Positions 51,988 through 63,868 of a stretch of 64,000 nt of DNA are shown here, piece by piece (the first letter of the stretch is position 1; each line of letters begins with the position of its first letter). The stretch is from Pomphorhynchus laevis (taxonomy: Eukaryota; Acanthocephala; Palaeacanthocephala; Echinorhynchida; Pomphorhynchidae), in contig WNNJ02000054.1 of the NCBI GenBank assembly GCA_012934845.2, positions 32,944 through 96,943 of the forward strand. The letters run 5' to 3'. The position numbers were made by a program, and so were the translations under genes. The notes under the pieces are model-generated. The model searched no databases. It was not told the origin of the DNA and saw only the letters and a list, made by a program, of their open reading frames with translations.

Positions 51988-52335
51988 TTACCTTAGTTTT
52001 ACGTTGTTAAACTTTTTACTTAGATTGGATAATGATTCAGTACTCTTATTAGCGATCTTAGATTTGGTATTATAATTGTTTGCTTGAACAGTACTGGTCA
52101 AGCCAATCAGCATTTTACTGAATAGGCTTTCTATAGTTTTGTAGTTTTCTACGAGTCTCTCATCCAAAAATAATATGATTTTTTTATCTTGATATGGAAT
52201 TGGAGAGAGGAGCATGATACAATTGAACTGATTGAGCAAATGAGTGGATCTTATTGTCGATGAAAAGATGACTACTATAATATTTTTCGAACATTTGACA
52301 TTTCCACTACTATAAAGGATGCAACTCATATTCTT
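51988..52335 (-). CDS. Hypothetical protein fragment
   Basis: Minus-strand open stretch of about 115 codons: CSKNIIVVIFSSTIRSTHLL, LLSPIPYQDKKIILFLDERL, NYKTIESLFSKMLIGLTSTV, ending KKFNNVKLR. The open frame continues to 52446 only by reading antisense through a LINE 3' end, so the real part stops at about 52335. The composition looks protein-like (alternating hydrophobic strands, charged end) but I recognise no family. It may be a terminal exon cut by the LINE, or chance. Confidence 0.25.
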   Translation of the reverse strand, partial: KNMSCILYSSGNVKCSKNIIVVIFSSTIRSTHLLNQFNCIMLLSPIPYQDKKIILFLDERLVENYKTIESLFSKMLIGLTSTVQANNYNTKSKIANKSTESLSNLSKKFNNVKLR

Positions 52336-52344
52336 AATCAACAA

Positions 52345-52618
52345 CTTAATCCCGTCATACCCTGCGTTCCCGTCGTACCCTCTTACTCTACGTTCCCAAT
52401 TACTCCAACAACTAAGGTATCCGATCCTTCCTCGTCGCCACCCCACTAGCCTGGAATCAACTACCTCTCGACGTTCGCCGCGCTCCTTCCTTTATCACAT
52501 TCAAACACCTCCTCCGTTCACACCTTCTCGACACATGATTTACATTTTTGTTTTGTTGTGGTCATGTAAGCGTGCGTTGGCACGCATTTGCCACGTTAAA
52601 ATAAATCTTTTTTTAATC
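52345..52618 (+). mobile_element. Hairpin-LINE fragment g
   Basis: Plus-strand 3' end: C-terminal codons SLESTTSRRSPRS in one frame and AWNQLPLDVRRAPSFITFKH in the family frame, then the hairpin GCGTGCGTTGGCACGC (52570-52585) and CCACGTTAAAATAAA. 5'-truncated near 52345. Confidence 0.8.
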
Positions 52619-53461
52619 CACAGTTGTTGCAATCATTAACAACTTAATCCACAATTGTTGCAAATAGCGTGGTTGTTGTTCGGACAGGTTTCTTGCTTGT
52701 GTTATTTAAAGTCATTACATATTTGACAAGTCTGTTACTACGTACACTAAGTAGAGGTCCGGTTCAATATTTGTAATTTTAATAGAGGCCATGATAGGCT
52801 TGTATACAATATATCTATAGTTTGCAAATTTGTTGTTGAATAAATTGTAAAATTGCGTAGCATACTTAGACATTGAAAACGACACCCGGAATATACTTGG
52901 TAATTTGAACGCTTAATTAAAGATTATCTTACCTTGCTTTATGTTGATGAACAATCTAAGCAAGCATTTATAGTATTTTTCACAATTAAGTGGAGAGTTA
53001 ATTAAAATTTCGATTAAATGGGTTCGTATTTTTAGTTTTTTTTACAGAAGATAGTTAATCTGATATTTTATAATATTAAAAATGCACTTACGTCCAATTT
53101 TGTTTTTGTGGTACAAAGTGTAGTAGGTATACCCTTATTGGCTTGAAAAAAGGAGTTTACATGCGAACATACGGTTATTTTATCAAAGTTGTGAGTAGAG
53201 TTACTCAAATCTTTCAAAATATGTTTTAATTATATTTTCATGACTAATGTAATTACCTTTAAGTAGATAGTTAAGGATTAGTTATTTCTATAGTAAAATT
53301 ATAAATTTGCATGTAAGTCAATGATTTCGAATACTATTTTTATGGAAGACAGGTATTTTATCGATTATGGAACTCATGCATATGTGTTTGTTATCGGTTT
53401 TGATTCACAAGCAATTTTTCTTTCAGATTCTTAGTTCAGTTGATTCTTTAAAAATACAAAG
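52619..53461. other. AT-rich spacer
   Basis: About 840 bases without recognisable genes. A short ACTTAATCCACA-TTGTTGCAA motif is repeated at 52613-52665. Confidence 0.55.
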
Positions 53462-53545
53462 GCTTAAACTACCTCCAGGACTAAGAGAATACCTTATATT
53501 CCAATTTTTTTATTTGTTTTAAAAGTTTAAAAACAAATTGAGCTT
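53462..53545. repeat. Dispersed repeat, partner of 51540-51625
   Basis: About 84 bases sharing CTACCTCCAGGAC, ATACCTTATATTCCAATTTTTT and AGTTTAAAAACAAATTGAG with the earlier copy. Same orientation. Confidence 0.75.
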
Positions 53546-53774
53546 CCATCTCTGGAGGGCGGTTCCTGGCATAATATACCAACCCAGAATTACAGAAGTT
53601 TTTTGCAATGTTCCTCTCTTCTAAAAAGTTTGCTAACCAACCTATAAAAGAAGTTTGGGAGATATAGAAAAAGTTTGAGACACATAAAAAAGTTTGAGAG
53701 ATAATAACATACACTTTAACTTCATATAATTTAGTTAACATAAAAAAGTTTTGAGAGATAAAATACACAATCAA

Positions 53775-53960
53775 TTCAATCAGTTGCAGATCGACCAATT
53801 TAATCAGTTGCAGATCGACCAATTCAATTAGTTGCAGATCGACCAATTCAATCAGTTGCAGATCGACCAATTCAATCAGTTGCAGATCAATCCAATCGGT
53901 TGCTGATCAATTCAATCAGTTTCAGATCGGTTCGCTGCGCTCGCTAATCAGTTGCAGTAG
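53775..53960 (+). repeat. 24-bp tandem repeat, about 7 units, in a LINE 5' UTR
   Basis: Units of CAGTTGCAGATCGACCAATT plus CAAT, degenerating at the right. The array ends about 35 bases before an ORF1-like ATG at 53995. Confidence 0.9.
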
Positions 53961-54905
53961 CAAATTTAACAGCTTAAACACACAAGGACGTTAATGGGAG
54001 GACGTAAGAAAACAGCTACGACCGACACAAAATGTGCCTAATTACAAATACAGTGATCGACACAACTGCAGCGTATGGACCACAATCATTTGCGACAACA
54101 TTAAGTCTCAAGATGACTTCATCTGTGGATTTTGTGACACAAACTAATCGGCAACCACTCCCATCAACACATATCAACCTCTAACAGTTCACTCAAACTA
54201 CCCCTGTCGTTTCCGATTCCTTTCTCCACCAACTAATCCTATCACCATATACACTTCCCATTTCAGTTATCCTCACTCCCTGACACCCCCGTCCATCCTA
54301 TTTCATTTCTCAAAAACCTACACAAATCAAGCAAAATCACCTCCGTCAACCTCCACGATCCTTCCACTCATAGCATTTCCTCATATCGCTGACCAATCTC
54401 TATATTATCCATATCCTCTTTGTCTCCCGCTGTCGAATCTACTCCCTTCATATATTCAACTCCCAGCCCTCCTATCGTAATCTCACCCACTCACGCCACT
54501 CGTTTTCCTTCACGGGAATGCTTTCCTTCTCGCGATCGTAGCGTCATTATCACCAATATCACTTCAACCTCCTTATCCCAACAAGCACACCTCGACCACA
54601 ATTTTTCCGCCTTCAGATCCAACCTTTCATCTCTTGTTCCTGCGAATAACCCATCCTTTTTCAACGACATATTTTTTTGTCGCGTTCATCCGCCTAAACA
54701 AATCTTCTTGATCTAATCCTTCTCTGCCCCCTTTCCTGAAAATTGTTTTCAAACATCGCTCTCACTCGTTTTCTGTCCTTTCCCGACGATTTAAACTCAT
54801 CCCATCTTCTGCCAATCTCATTTTTATCGATCACACCCTCTCCGAAATCGCTCAGCTATCTTCATACCGCATCGAAAAACACCGTAGAAAAAAGATTGGG
54901 TGTCA
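53961..54905 (+). mobile_element. LINE 5' part (ORF1), third copy, decayed
   Basis: ATG 53995 (MGGRKKTATTDTK) begins an ORF1 of the same kind as 47099, with traces of the Cys-rich finger near 54120. At 54420-54700 the reading SPPIVISPTHATRFPSRECF, SRDRSVIITNITSTSLSQQA closely follows the 47700 copy. The end (EIAQLSSYRIEKHRRKK, to about 54900) corresponds to the ORF1 end. It breaks off there with no ORF2. Many stops. Confidence 0.75.
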
Positions 54906-55099
54906 TGATGAGGGATTTCTATTCTATCGGTTTCAGATCATATTCCTTAACACAACATAGTATCGGGGACAAATAACTACTAATGATGTGTTTTCTTTTA
55001 TATGAAGTAATTATATAGAGTAATATATTATTCTAACAGTATTATGTTGCAAGTCTCCTAGAGAGCAATAATCATTAAAATCAACACAGTACATCTTCA
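54906..55099. other. AT-rich spacer
   Basis: Nothing is recognised. Confidence 0.5.
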
Positions 55100-57095
55100 A
55101 TAAGTCATTAGATTAAACAAATACTTGCTAAAGCAAATGTCTTGAGGCAATCGACAGAGCACTTTGCGTGATCCGTATTTACGCATGAACATACTCGGAT
55201 GTCACGATAGGTGCATGCCTTACTGATCGGAGAGTTTGCAAACATGGAAATTACTCTTGCAATGGATTGCTTATTTGTGTTCGCAACCAAGGGACCGAAT
55301 CCTGGTATTGGGCTGCCTTTTTCATATAACTTCCACGCAATCGCCTTGATCATAACATCAGATGATGGTCAGATCTAACTAGTTGCAGCTGCAACTATTA
55401 GACAGAACGTACTGTGGTCCATCTCCTTTATACGCTCTTCGTATTTATTGCGTTTTCGTGTCTCGTGATAGTCGAAGCAGGATGATGCGGATTTTGACTG
55501 ATATGACGGAGCTTTACTATTAATTATAAACGTCAAGAAACGTTCGATTTATCTTACCGCCAAACAGGCCGCAACATACTATACCCGGACAAGCATATGG
55601 TTTTCTCGTGGTTGTGACCCGTTTAAGAGAAATTGATTCGGCGACTAACTCCAGCTGAGGTTCAAGTCCCACTTTATTACATATGACTGTCAATGTGCCA
55701 GCTACTATGTCGCGAATTTCGTTGTGACGTATGATAGCATGTCCAGCTAGAGAGTCCCGAAATTTTCTCGGCGTAAGATGAAGTCCCTGTTGTTCTAGTG
55801 GTCGTACTGTAAACCAGCTGGATGCCCTGTTTAGTGCAGTAAACTGTAGGTATCTATCCGTGCCATCTGTACCGAACTCATTTACTTATTTAGCTTATCA
55901 CTATGACGCTTATTATTCATGTCCCGAATAGTGTTAGCTATAATAATCTGCTGAGTATGTCTTTGGAATTGATCAATATTATCATAATATGCATTAAGAG
56001 CATTTTAGAGATCATGTATTGATGTTCTTCTTCCTCGGCTGGGTCCATCATCCCAATGCCTCCCATACGTGGTGGGAGAGTATAAATCGATTTGCGCACA
56101 GACGAAATGCGATGATCTACCGTTTTAGAAGCAAATTCTTCGAACATTTTTTCATCTAACGGTTTAAACCATTCAGGTGAACACTCTATTGTGCGTAAAA
56201 GGTTAAGTCATTTGTAATGGAAAGCATGTACATAAGCCGCATGTACATAATCCGCATATACAGAGTGAACGTCAACGCCAGAGATAGTGCACATCTTTGA
56301 TACAGCACTGCGCCATCGACCAGTAGCTCGTATTACTTCCTCCTCAACAAATTCGGCGGAACCCATGGGTGCTCCAAGCAGTATCACATCACGATCGGAC
56401 ATCGAGACGTTTATTTGCGCAAACAGCTCTTGTGCAACTTTAGTACATGACTGATGATAGAGAAGAGTACTCTTTATATCATTGACGAAATAGCCATATT
56501 GAGGATCATATGGCTATTAACTATATATGGCTAATAACTCTCTATATAACTTTCAAATCTTCCAACGGTCCTACAAAAGTAGAGTCATCTGCATACCAAC
56601 GTCGCATTATGCTCGGTACATTTGCTTTGATGCGACTGATTAGTGACAGTGATGCCGCTGCAAATGCGGCCATTGCAAGGAGGTCGTTTTTTCAATAATA
56701 TTCACCACCATCTCCAATCATGATCGCGTTACCCCCATACATGTTATTTAGCGTTCGACCCATCGCAGGACATACCATCCAGATATTTACTAGCGTAAAT
56801 TTTCGGCTGATCCGATTAAATGCATTCCTGGTGTCGATGGAGAGTATTCCCATCTCAGAGTTTGAGTGGAATTGTTCTGATAAGAAGTGGATCGCGTATT
56901 CTATTCCCCCACATTGTGCAGCACATATTTGTTCACGAGCTGCTACATCTTGAAGGTCAGACTTGATTACATTCCCGAAGGTTTTACTTATGATCCTTCT
57001 TAGTGCCTCTCCTACCCCTATGATTCGTACGCCTGGATTTTTGTTTAATGCTGTCAAGCGTAATGCGGCTAAAGCTTCCAATACCTTCAAATCAA
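55100..57095 (-). mobile_element. Unassigned reverse-transcriptase element, fragment B
   Basis: Minus strand: LEALAALRLTALNKNPGVRI and IGVGEALRRIISKTFGNVIK (RT fingers), ILSIDTRNAFNRISRK (motif A region), then later VILLGAPMGSAEFVEEEVIR, LPPRMGGIGMMDPAEEEE and GLHLTPRKFRDSL (C-terminal part). It belongs to a RT family common in invertebrate genomes that I cannot place in a named clade from memory. Decayed. Its upstream neighbour at 57098-58265 is the C-terminal part of a second copy in the same orientation. Confidence 0.65.
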
Positions 57096-57097
57096 TT

Positions 57098-58265
57098 TTA
57101 TCTGTCGCTATCAGAAACGACGAACGCGAGATTATCTTCGCCAGATTTCGTGAATGTACGATGGTGACGAGACGTTATCCTGTTGCAGTCTAAGGCATGA
57201 GCACTGTGCCGTGGGACCGACACTCCGCAGATACAAATATTCCGTTGAAAGCATTGAACACCGAGCATCAACGCCACGGCGATAGAAATGGATCGGTAAT
57301 CAAGTCGTGTGCCGACGGATGTGATGAGCAGTGTTTCAAGGAACGCCCTGGACCACTTGGATGTTACTGCGATGAGTCGGGCTCGAGATTCAGTTGTCCG
57401 TGTTTCGTATACAAGTCTTTGGCACGCTTCGTAGTGTTCGACAATCCATCGATTTTGAGACATTTGATCCGATGGAATGGTCGTCAGATATTCTGCGTTC
57501 CATTGATTTGTGGTATTATCCCAGTCTGATTCTGAAGGGCGAAGGGTTAACGGCCAACATATCCGTAGCAGTATCTTCTTCAGTTCCATTGTGTCATTGA
57601 TGGATGAACCGAACGCAGGGATGGCAGCGTCCAATGCCTGGCAAACACTGAGACCTCAAAGACAGATCGGTTAGGTCGCTTGCCTCCAGGCTTCGTTGGG
57701 TAGTGACACATTGAGTATTTCGCTCAATATTCTTCGAACTTCAGTGTCGAAAAGTTGAAGCATTTCACTTCCGTAGCAGGGGGTACATCGAAGAAGGAAG
57801 CCAATCTTTGGCAAGCTGAGTGAGCTACGCAAAATCACGAGGGCGTCGTGAGCGCTCAATTCGGTCAATCGGATTCCGGCGTTATGAAGCTCGTTCACTG
57901 CGCAGCTTAATGCGTTGTCGATGCTTGCTTGCCCGCCAAGCGTCGCACCCAGAAGCTATGGATCTTCTGTTGTGATAGTCTTGCACCCTGTTAGCCTGCA
58001 CGCGATAGCTTGGCTCATATTTTTGCTTTCGGTGATCACCTCGCACTTTTGGAAATTTAATTATAATCCAATTTCGGCTCCGTCAGCATGAATTTTCTAG
58101 ATATCGGCCAGAATGTCCTCCACCGTACCGCCCAGGACGCAGTCGTCGAGGTACCATATTTTCAGACTGGATTTTAAGCTGTGCTAAGCTGTTGACGTTG
58201 AGGCACAATAGTACAGGGCCAAATGGGTCTCCCTGATGAACGCCTTCAGCCGAGAGGATACGTAT
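57098..58265 (-). mobile_element. Unassigned reverse-transcriptase element, fragment A
   Basis: Minus strand: GDPFGPVLLCLNVNSLAQLK and VWYLDDCVLGGTVEDILADI (RT motifs, catalytic YLDD-like, near 58130-58230), then LSAHDALVILRSSLSLPKIG, NEAWRQATDPICL and a C-terminal region with ICICGVSVPRHSAHALDCN, a CxCG...H zinc-like motif. The C-terminus (near 57110) abuts the RT start of fragment B, so two copies lie head to tail. Decayed. Confidence 0.65.
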
Positions 58266-59889
58266 TGTTTTAGAATATGTTTAAATATTAATGGAATAAT
58301 CAGATCACTAGATTGAGTCTATAATCAAATATTTTTATGAATTATTAAAAGATAGTAAACCATGTATCAGAATAAAGATTTTTACGTATTATTAAAAACT
58401 CCTGTGCTATAAGGTTTCGACTCATATTCTTTGTGAAATAGGAGTCATGAAATTTAAAGGACAAAAATTAAATCAATTTTATTATGATATTAAACAAGTC
58501 ATTTTAAATTGTATTTTTCCTTACTTCGGAATAAAAATTATATTATAAATTAAAAGTTGAATTGTACCTTGCTTTATTTTGTGATTAAAAATAGTTTTCT
58601 TAGTTGTTACAATTCAGTGATGATAAAGTTAATTGGTATTTGGCTGTCTCGTGGTTAAATGTGTGTATTGAATTCTATTTGAAAATTAATTTTGCTTATA
58701 ACAAATTGATAACTTTTAAAAGGTCATATGCCGAAAGCTAGTTTAAAATTCCGATCGTGTGCTTAAGCAAATTCCATACGAGCTTAATCCATATTGGTAT
58801 CTTTTATTTTCATTTCAATTAATCAACACAGGATCCAAATCGAAGAATTTTGAGTTGAATCGCTGTATTGGAGATTACTATCGTTGTCATATTGTTATTA
58901 TCATTAATACGAGAGACGTTTCTGTGCACGTAATTCTTTCTGCTCATTGTCGATCAACATATACTATTCTGTTGGTGGTGATGATGACAATGCGCTGACG
59001 AATGTCTTCTCTAAACGAACCAAAATTTTTAAATTGAAAAGCAGAAATAGGCGTTATAGGTCAGTTATTGAATAACTAGGGTAAGCAACAAAATATATGT
59101 TCTTGTATGTTATCATTTGGTTTGAGTGGTAAGGATGCAATAGCAGGAAAACGATAAGGGTAAAATAAGAACATGATAGTGGATTATCCTTCCGTCGTTA
59201 ACGAAATCGTCACGGAACTTGATTTTTTATGATTCGAAAGTTGGATGTAATGCTGCTCTAAACTCGTTCGGATTAATTGATTAGATGTTTAAAATTTACT
59301 ACAGGAGCCAATAACTTTAATGAACATCAACTATGTACACGAAGTTCAGTTCATGTACTTGGTTATTTCCGTCAGTCTCAGATTTTCCGGTTGTATTCTA
59401 CCTTACTGTCATATTATATGATAGCAGCTGTGGTCAAGTAGTTGATGAGAGGCGAGTCCACGTAATGTACTTGTATTCGTAAAAATAAGATGATTTTTGC
59501 TACGATAGCTATACCATATTCATACAGCAGTGTATGATATAATACTGTATATTAAACGGTGTACATGCTCGTCTTCACCGATAACTCTTGTTTTTGCTAT
59601 CTTCTTGTACACCGCCGTATTGTTTTTAATTAGCTAATGATGCTTCATTTAGAACAGCTAGGATCCAGACAAGCATTATTACGACACCCTGGTAACTATT
59701 TTAACGTATGAATACAGCGGTCTTACATAACACAACCACATTATTCCGATTTTGTACAAATAATATTGAACGAAGTCTTCATACCCTGGTGGATGCTAAT
59801 TTCATTGGTATATTTAATTACTTAATTTAATTTAATTCAGCTTAATTTAGTTTAATTTACTTTAAACTTTCTTGATAATTAACTACTTA
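58266..59889. other. AT-rich intergenic DNA
   Basis: About 1.6 kb. Short open stretches (for example 58759-58998) show no family resemblance. 59820-59875 is a TTTAATTTAA-rich low-complexity run just before the LINE. No gene is supported. Confidence 0.55.
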
Positions 59890-59991
59890 CATTATTATAA
59901 ATTCCTAAAATCAAAGCACTGAGCAACAATAAACCGATACGGGACGGACCGATTTACAACCGACGTTCACGAATCAAACGACCATATACAA

Positions 59992-61095
59992 ATGGTTCGG
60001 AAAAAACAAAAGTCTCAAGTTTCCAACCATGTCGCGTCCAACACTGATGTTAGAGATGTTTCCAATGGATCTGAACAACAAGTCCTTTGCTCAAACAATT
60101 ATTGTCACACGTGGGTAAGTATTTGGACTTCAGAATCCCAGGCATCTTGCCTTGCAGACAACGAATTCTACTGTGGCTACTGTTCTGCTAAGATGATAAA
60201 TACAATGGAGAGTGAAATAGAGTCTCAAGACAAATATATATCGAAACTATCTGGCAATGCGACCATGTCCACACATGCCTCTTCGTCTTGTAATAAGTTT
60301 CAACCCTGAGGCCCAATTCTTCCGCATTCGATCGCCTCTAAGAATAACAAATCTCCCATCTCTTCTACAGGTAATATTATACATCCTTAAATTTTGCCCA
60401 ATCAATCAGTTCAATCTTATGATGTTACTGCCATTGATCATTAGCAACCCAGTATTTATTTGGTCGTATATATAAATTACCTTACATATCTACCCCTCAT
60501 TGCATTTCTACGTCAACATCAGATAATCCACGTGGTCTGGGGTCCCTTGTAAATTAAGCTCAGATGATGCCAGTTCCTATGTCGCACCTCCCAAATTTAC
60601 AGCTGACTTATATTTCGCCATCTTCGTCACATAATGCCGCTGCTAATAGTGAGAGAGTTCCTTCTAATTCTAACCCTTTGGGCACACTTATAGGGCTCGC
60701 TGTGTGCTTATTGCAAACCTCATCGAGTCATATGCCGTTAACAATGACATACGTATTCAGCATGATGTCAATGCAGTTAAATCAATTCTCTCATGTGTTT
60801 TGCAAAACTACTCTGCCACAGTTCGAAAGGATTTGCGTGTAGTAAATTTATTTCGCCTTGGTAAAAAAAGAATCAGATAGTCGGCATCGTTTACTCAAAG
60901 TTGTTCTTGCCTCCACCGTAATGAGTTCACTTATACTACGAAATAGTCATGTTCTAAGAGGTTTGAGTATTCGTCTTTTGAAAGATTTATCTCCAGAGGA
61001 CAGGAAACAGTTGTTTACTGCCAAACGTCAGATGACCGAGCGTTGAATGAATGGTGAAGAAAATCTTATAATCCGAAATTTTCAGGTTGTGTGAC
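59992..61095 (+). pseudogene. LINE ORF1 with PHD-like finger, decayed
   Basis: ATG 59992: MVRKKQKSQVSNHVASNTDV, then the finger QVLCSNNYCHTWVSIWTSE and FYCGYCSAKMINTMESEIE, the same pattern as the intact ORF1. The frame breaks near 60309. The C-terminal half reappears as SSLILRNSHVLRGLSIRLLK and DLSPEDRKQLFTAKRQMTER (60858-61046), matching LILRNSYRLKGSHVSLLKDL of the intact copy. Confidence 0.85.
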
Positions 61096-63592
61096 GCAGA
61101 GTCGCCACTCGATTTTTTATCAACAGCTCTCGAGACATTTCGTTACAGGATATCGAACGTTTCTGTGTCGCACGCATTCCCAACTCAACTATAGACTCTG
61201 TAACTCGCTACTAACGGTTAATCATCCGGATTTATCCTCGTTGTTCGATTGTATGAATTCTGAAAAATCAAATGTCTACAAGTGTCCCTGTACATCTACC
61301 AAAGCTGGCCTTTACATACTTTATTCAAATGTTTTGTGTTTGTTTAACAAGTTAGAGGAAATCAAAGCAATAGTACATCATGAAAATCTTGACATGCTGT
61401 TTTTTACTGAAACTTGGTTAAATTGTAATATTCTGGATTCCGAAATCTGTATTCACGGTTATACGATAGTTCGCTGTGATCGCAAAATTTCTAGAGATGG
61501 CGGTGTAGCTGCTTATATACGCGACAATCTAGTTTATAACGTAATAGAGTCGTGTTCTGACGAAGTTGGAAACGAGCTTTTGTGGATTGATGTGACGAAG
61601 GAACGAGGTAAGGTCTATCGTATTTATATTGTTTATCGTAGTCCTCGATCAAAAACACCACTCATCACCAAGTCGTTGAAACATCACTGTTCCGACGATG
61701 TGGATAACTAAATCTGCGGGGATCTTAACACTCCAAATATCGATTAAGTCTCTTATGCCGCTATTCAGGTGTGTGATAAAGAATCATCAGCCTTTCTTGA
61801 TGTATTCAATTAGCTCACACTCTGTCAGCTTGTCCATTGTAATACTCATATTCGTAATAAAAGTCATTCCCTGCTAGATTTATGCCTATGTACCAAGTAT
61901 TATGTCGTTGAGTCATTAAGTTGCGGTCCGCCATTAGGCTCCAGCGATCACTCCACTTAACGTATCATCCTACCTGGTCATATTTCGCGTCTGGTCAATT
62001 TTAAAAAAACCAATGGTGTTATGAATGCGGATTACGATACAATTGGTGAAATGCCTAGCCTAGTAAGATAGCCTTGTGCCAGAACAGTCGGTGTTCATGT
62101 GGCCTGGTCGTTCCTCCACACAACATTGATTAATCTACTTAACGCCTTTTTCCCCTGCGTAACACTAAACCACAATCCTCCAAAACCAAATGATTTGACA
62201 TTGAGTTGTAGCGAGCTGTCAGAGAACGTGATCATGCATTCCTACTATTTAAGCGTGGACACGGATCCTTCAGATTTTATACTACCATTCGCAACAGGGT
62301 GACTTCTCTTAAACGTCATAAAAACATCAATTCATTGCTGCCATATGTTCCTTGTCTCACATTGATCAAAAGAGACTTTTTCAACTACTTAGCAACCGTA
62401 AGTGAGTATCGTCGTAAATCAACTGTCTGATTGATGTTAAGCTAAGATCGGTTTATCCTATTTCCATTGCCAATATCCTTGCCAAGAACTTGTGTCTCAC
62501 TCGCAATCGATTTTCCCTATGTGATTATAACATTACGATAGGCAATTCTTCTCTTAAGTACCAGAATTCTAACCTCTACTTTGACCCGCTCGATGTTCTT
62601 AGTATCTTATCGAAGCTACCGACTAAAAATAGTTCAGGTCCTGATGATATTATATTATTACGCAAATTTGCATCAAATATATATTCCGCTTTTTGATATT
62701 TACTACTGGTATGAGAAATGCCATAATCCCAGATATATGGAAGAGAGCATTAATCATTCCAGTTTTCAAAAAGGGGAATAAGGTAAATCCTCAAAATTAT
62801 CAGCCAATAAGTTTGACGAGCATTGCTTGCAAGGTGATGAAGAAACTGATCATGTGGTATATATCTTCTCATTAGGACAAATTCAATATTTTGTCTAATA
62901 AACAGCATGTGTTTAGAAAACATCACTCCACTTCCACTAATCTAACATTAGCACGCGAAAGCTAGGCCAGTTTTGTCGAACCGGGGTTTCCGGTTGATGT
63001 CGTCTTTATTGATTTGTCCAAAGCTTTTGATCGGTTCGTTAATCTAATTTTGCTGTGGAAACTTGGAAATTACGGATTCTCAAATCACTTTTGTCTCTGG
63101 ATACCTTGAGCCAAAGTCTTAATGCATTGTATATCCGAGGCTCTTAAAATCACATATGCTCTATGCATTTCACGCGACACACCCTCAACTAAAATCATAC
63201 TTGAGTGAATTCGACAACATTTTGAGAAGAGCAACGCACTTGCTCCGGCAACTCGCTCCATTCCTTATACAGTTAGACTAGTGACGTTGCGTATAACATC
63301 TATTGAATGCGATCTGTTAAAGGCAGATCTTATACTCATGTGGATGTCGCTGCGCGTTCCTAACCATTCGTGTAAGCAGATGTTCTGTCTTCGTGAATCC
63401 TCAATGTTAAGTAGACACGAACTATGCTTGAAGCATCGCTCAAAGGATCGAACAAATTGTACGACAGTGATGGATCGCGTCTGTAAACGATGGAATGGAT
63501 TATCACTTGGTGTGATCAACAGCTCTTCTGCTGTGCAATTCAAAGAACGCCTAAAGCTTGACCTCGTGAACTCTTTTTTTCGTGAACTCTGA
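61096..63592 (+). pseudogene. LINE ORF2 (endonuclease and partial RT), decayed
   Basis: The endonuclease reads LYILYSNVLCLFNKLEEIKA, LFFTETWLNCNILDSEICIH, DGGVAAYIRDNLV and YRIYIVYRSPRSK (61090-61711), then fragments. RT: NAIIPDIWKRALIIPVFKKG, NPQNYQPISLTSIACKVMKK (62715-62850), VVFIDLSKAFDRF (near 63000). At about 63100 it jumps to the C-terminal segment VTLRITSIECDLLKADLILM (63281-63592). Stops, frameshifts and the internal deletion make it inactive. Confidence 0.85.
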
Positions 63593-63784
63593 TTTTTTTT
63601 TTCGTTTTTTTTTGTTTTTTTTATTCGATGTGATGTTTCTTACGAGTTTCAGCTCCATTGGAAGTCGACGTATAATAATATGCAATGACTGTTTGAAAAT
63701 ATGACGTCAGTTAAGTTAAGGACGTCATTATCACTGTTTACTCTATTATTCTATTACAAATCCGATCCCATCTGAACAATTTAA

Positions 63785-63868
63785 CTGCTTGACTTTCTCA
63801 TTTTTGTTTGTGGACTTGTAAGCGTACAGCTTGTACGCATTTGCCACATTAAATAAATTTGTATTATT
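63785..63868 (+). mobile_element. Hairpin-LINE 3' end h
   Basis: Only the last about 80 bases: TTTGTGGACTTGTAAGCG, hairpin GCGTACAGCTTGTACGC (63822-63838), ATTTGCCACATTAAATAAA and a TTATTATTA tail. The stem has a paired change (GTAC for GTGC/GCAC) relative to other copies. Confidence 0.75.

Larger units (their letters stand above)
59890..63665 (+). mobile_element. CR1/Jockey-like LINE, decayed, with internal deletion
   Basis: Same family group as the intact element at 10890-15170. ORF1 (59992-61095) and ORF2 (about 61090-63590) are both broken. RT stops near 63100, where sequence corresponding to the catalytic YADD region is missing and the copy jumps to the C-terminal part. The 3' end (63650-63680) is TCGACGTATAATAATATG. 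Confidence 0.85.

Noticed and set aside
53481-53870. Minus-strand open frame with VDLQLIEL repeats
   Set aside because: The repeat peptide is the antisense reading of the 24-bp 5' UTR array. Its composition is dictated by the DNA repeat.
58759-58998. 79-codon open frame
   Set aside because: No motif or supporting context.
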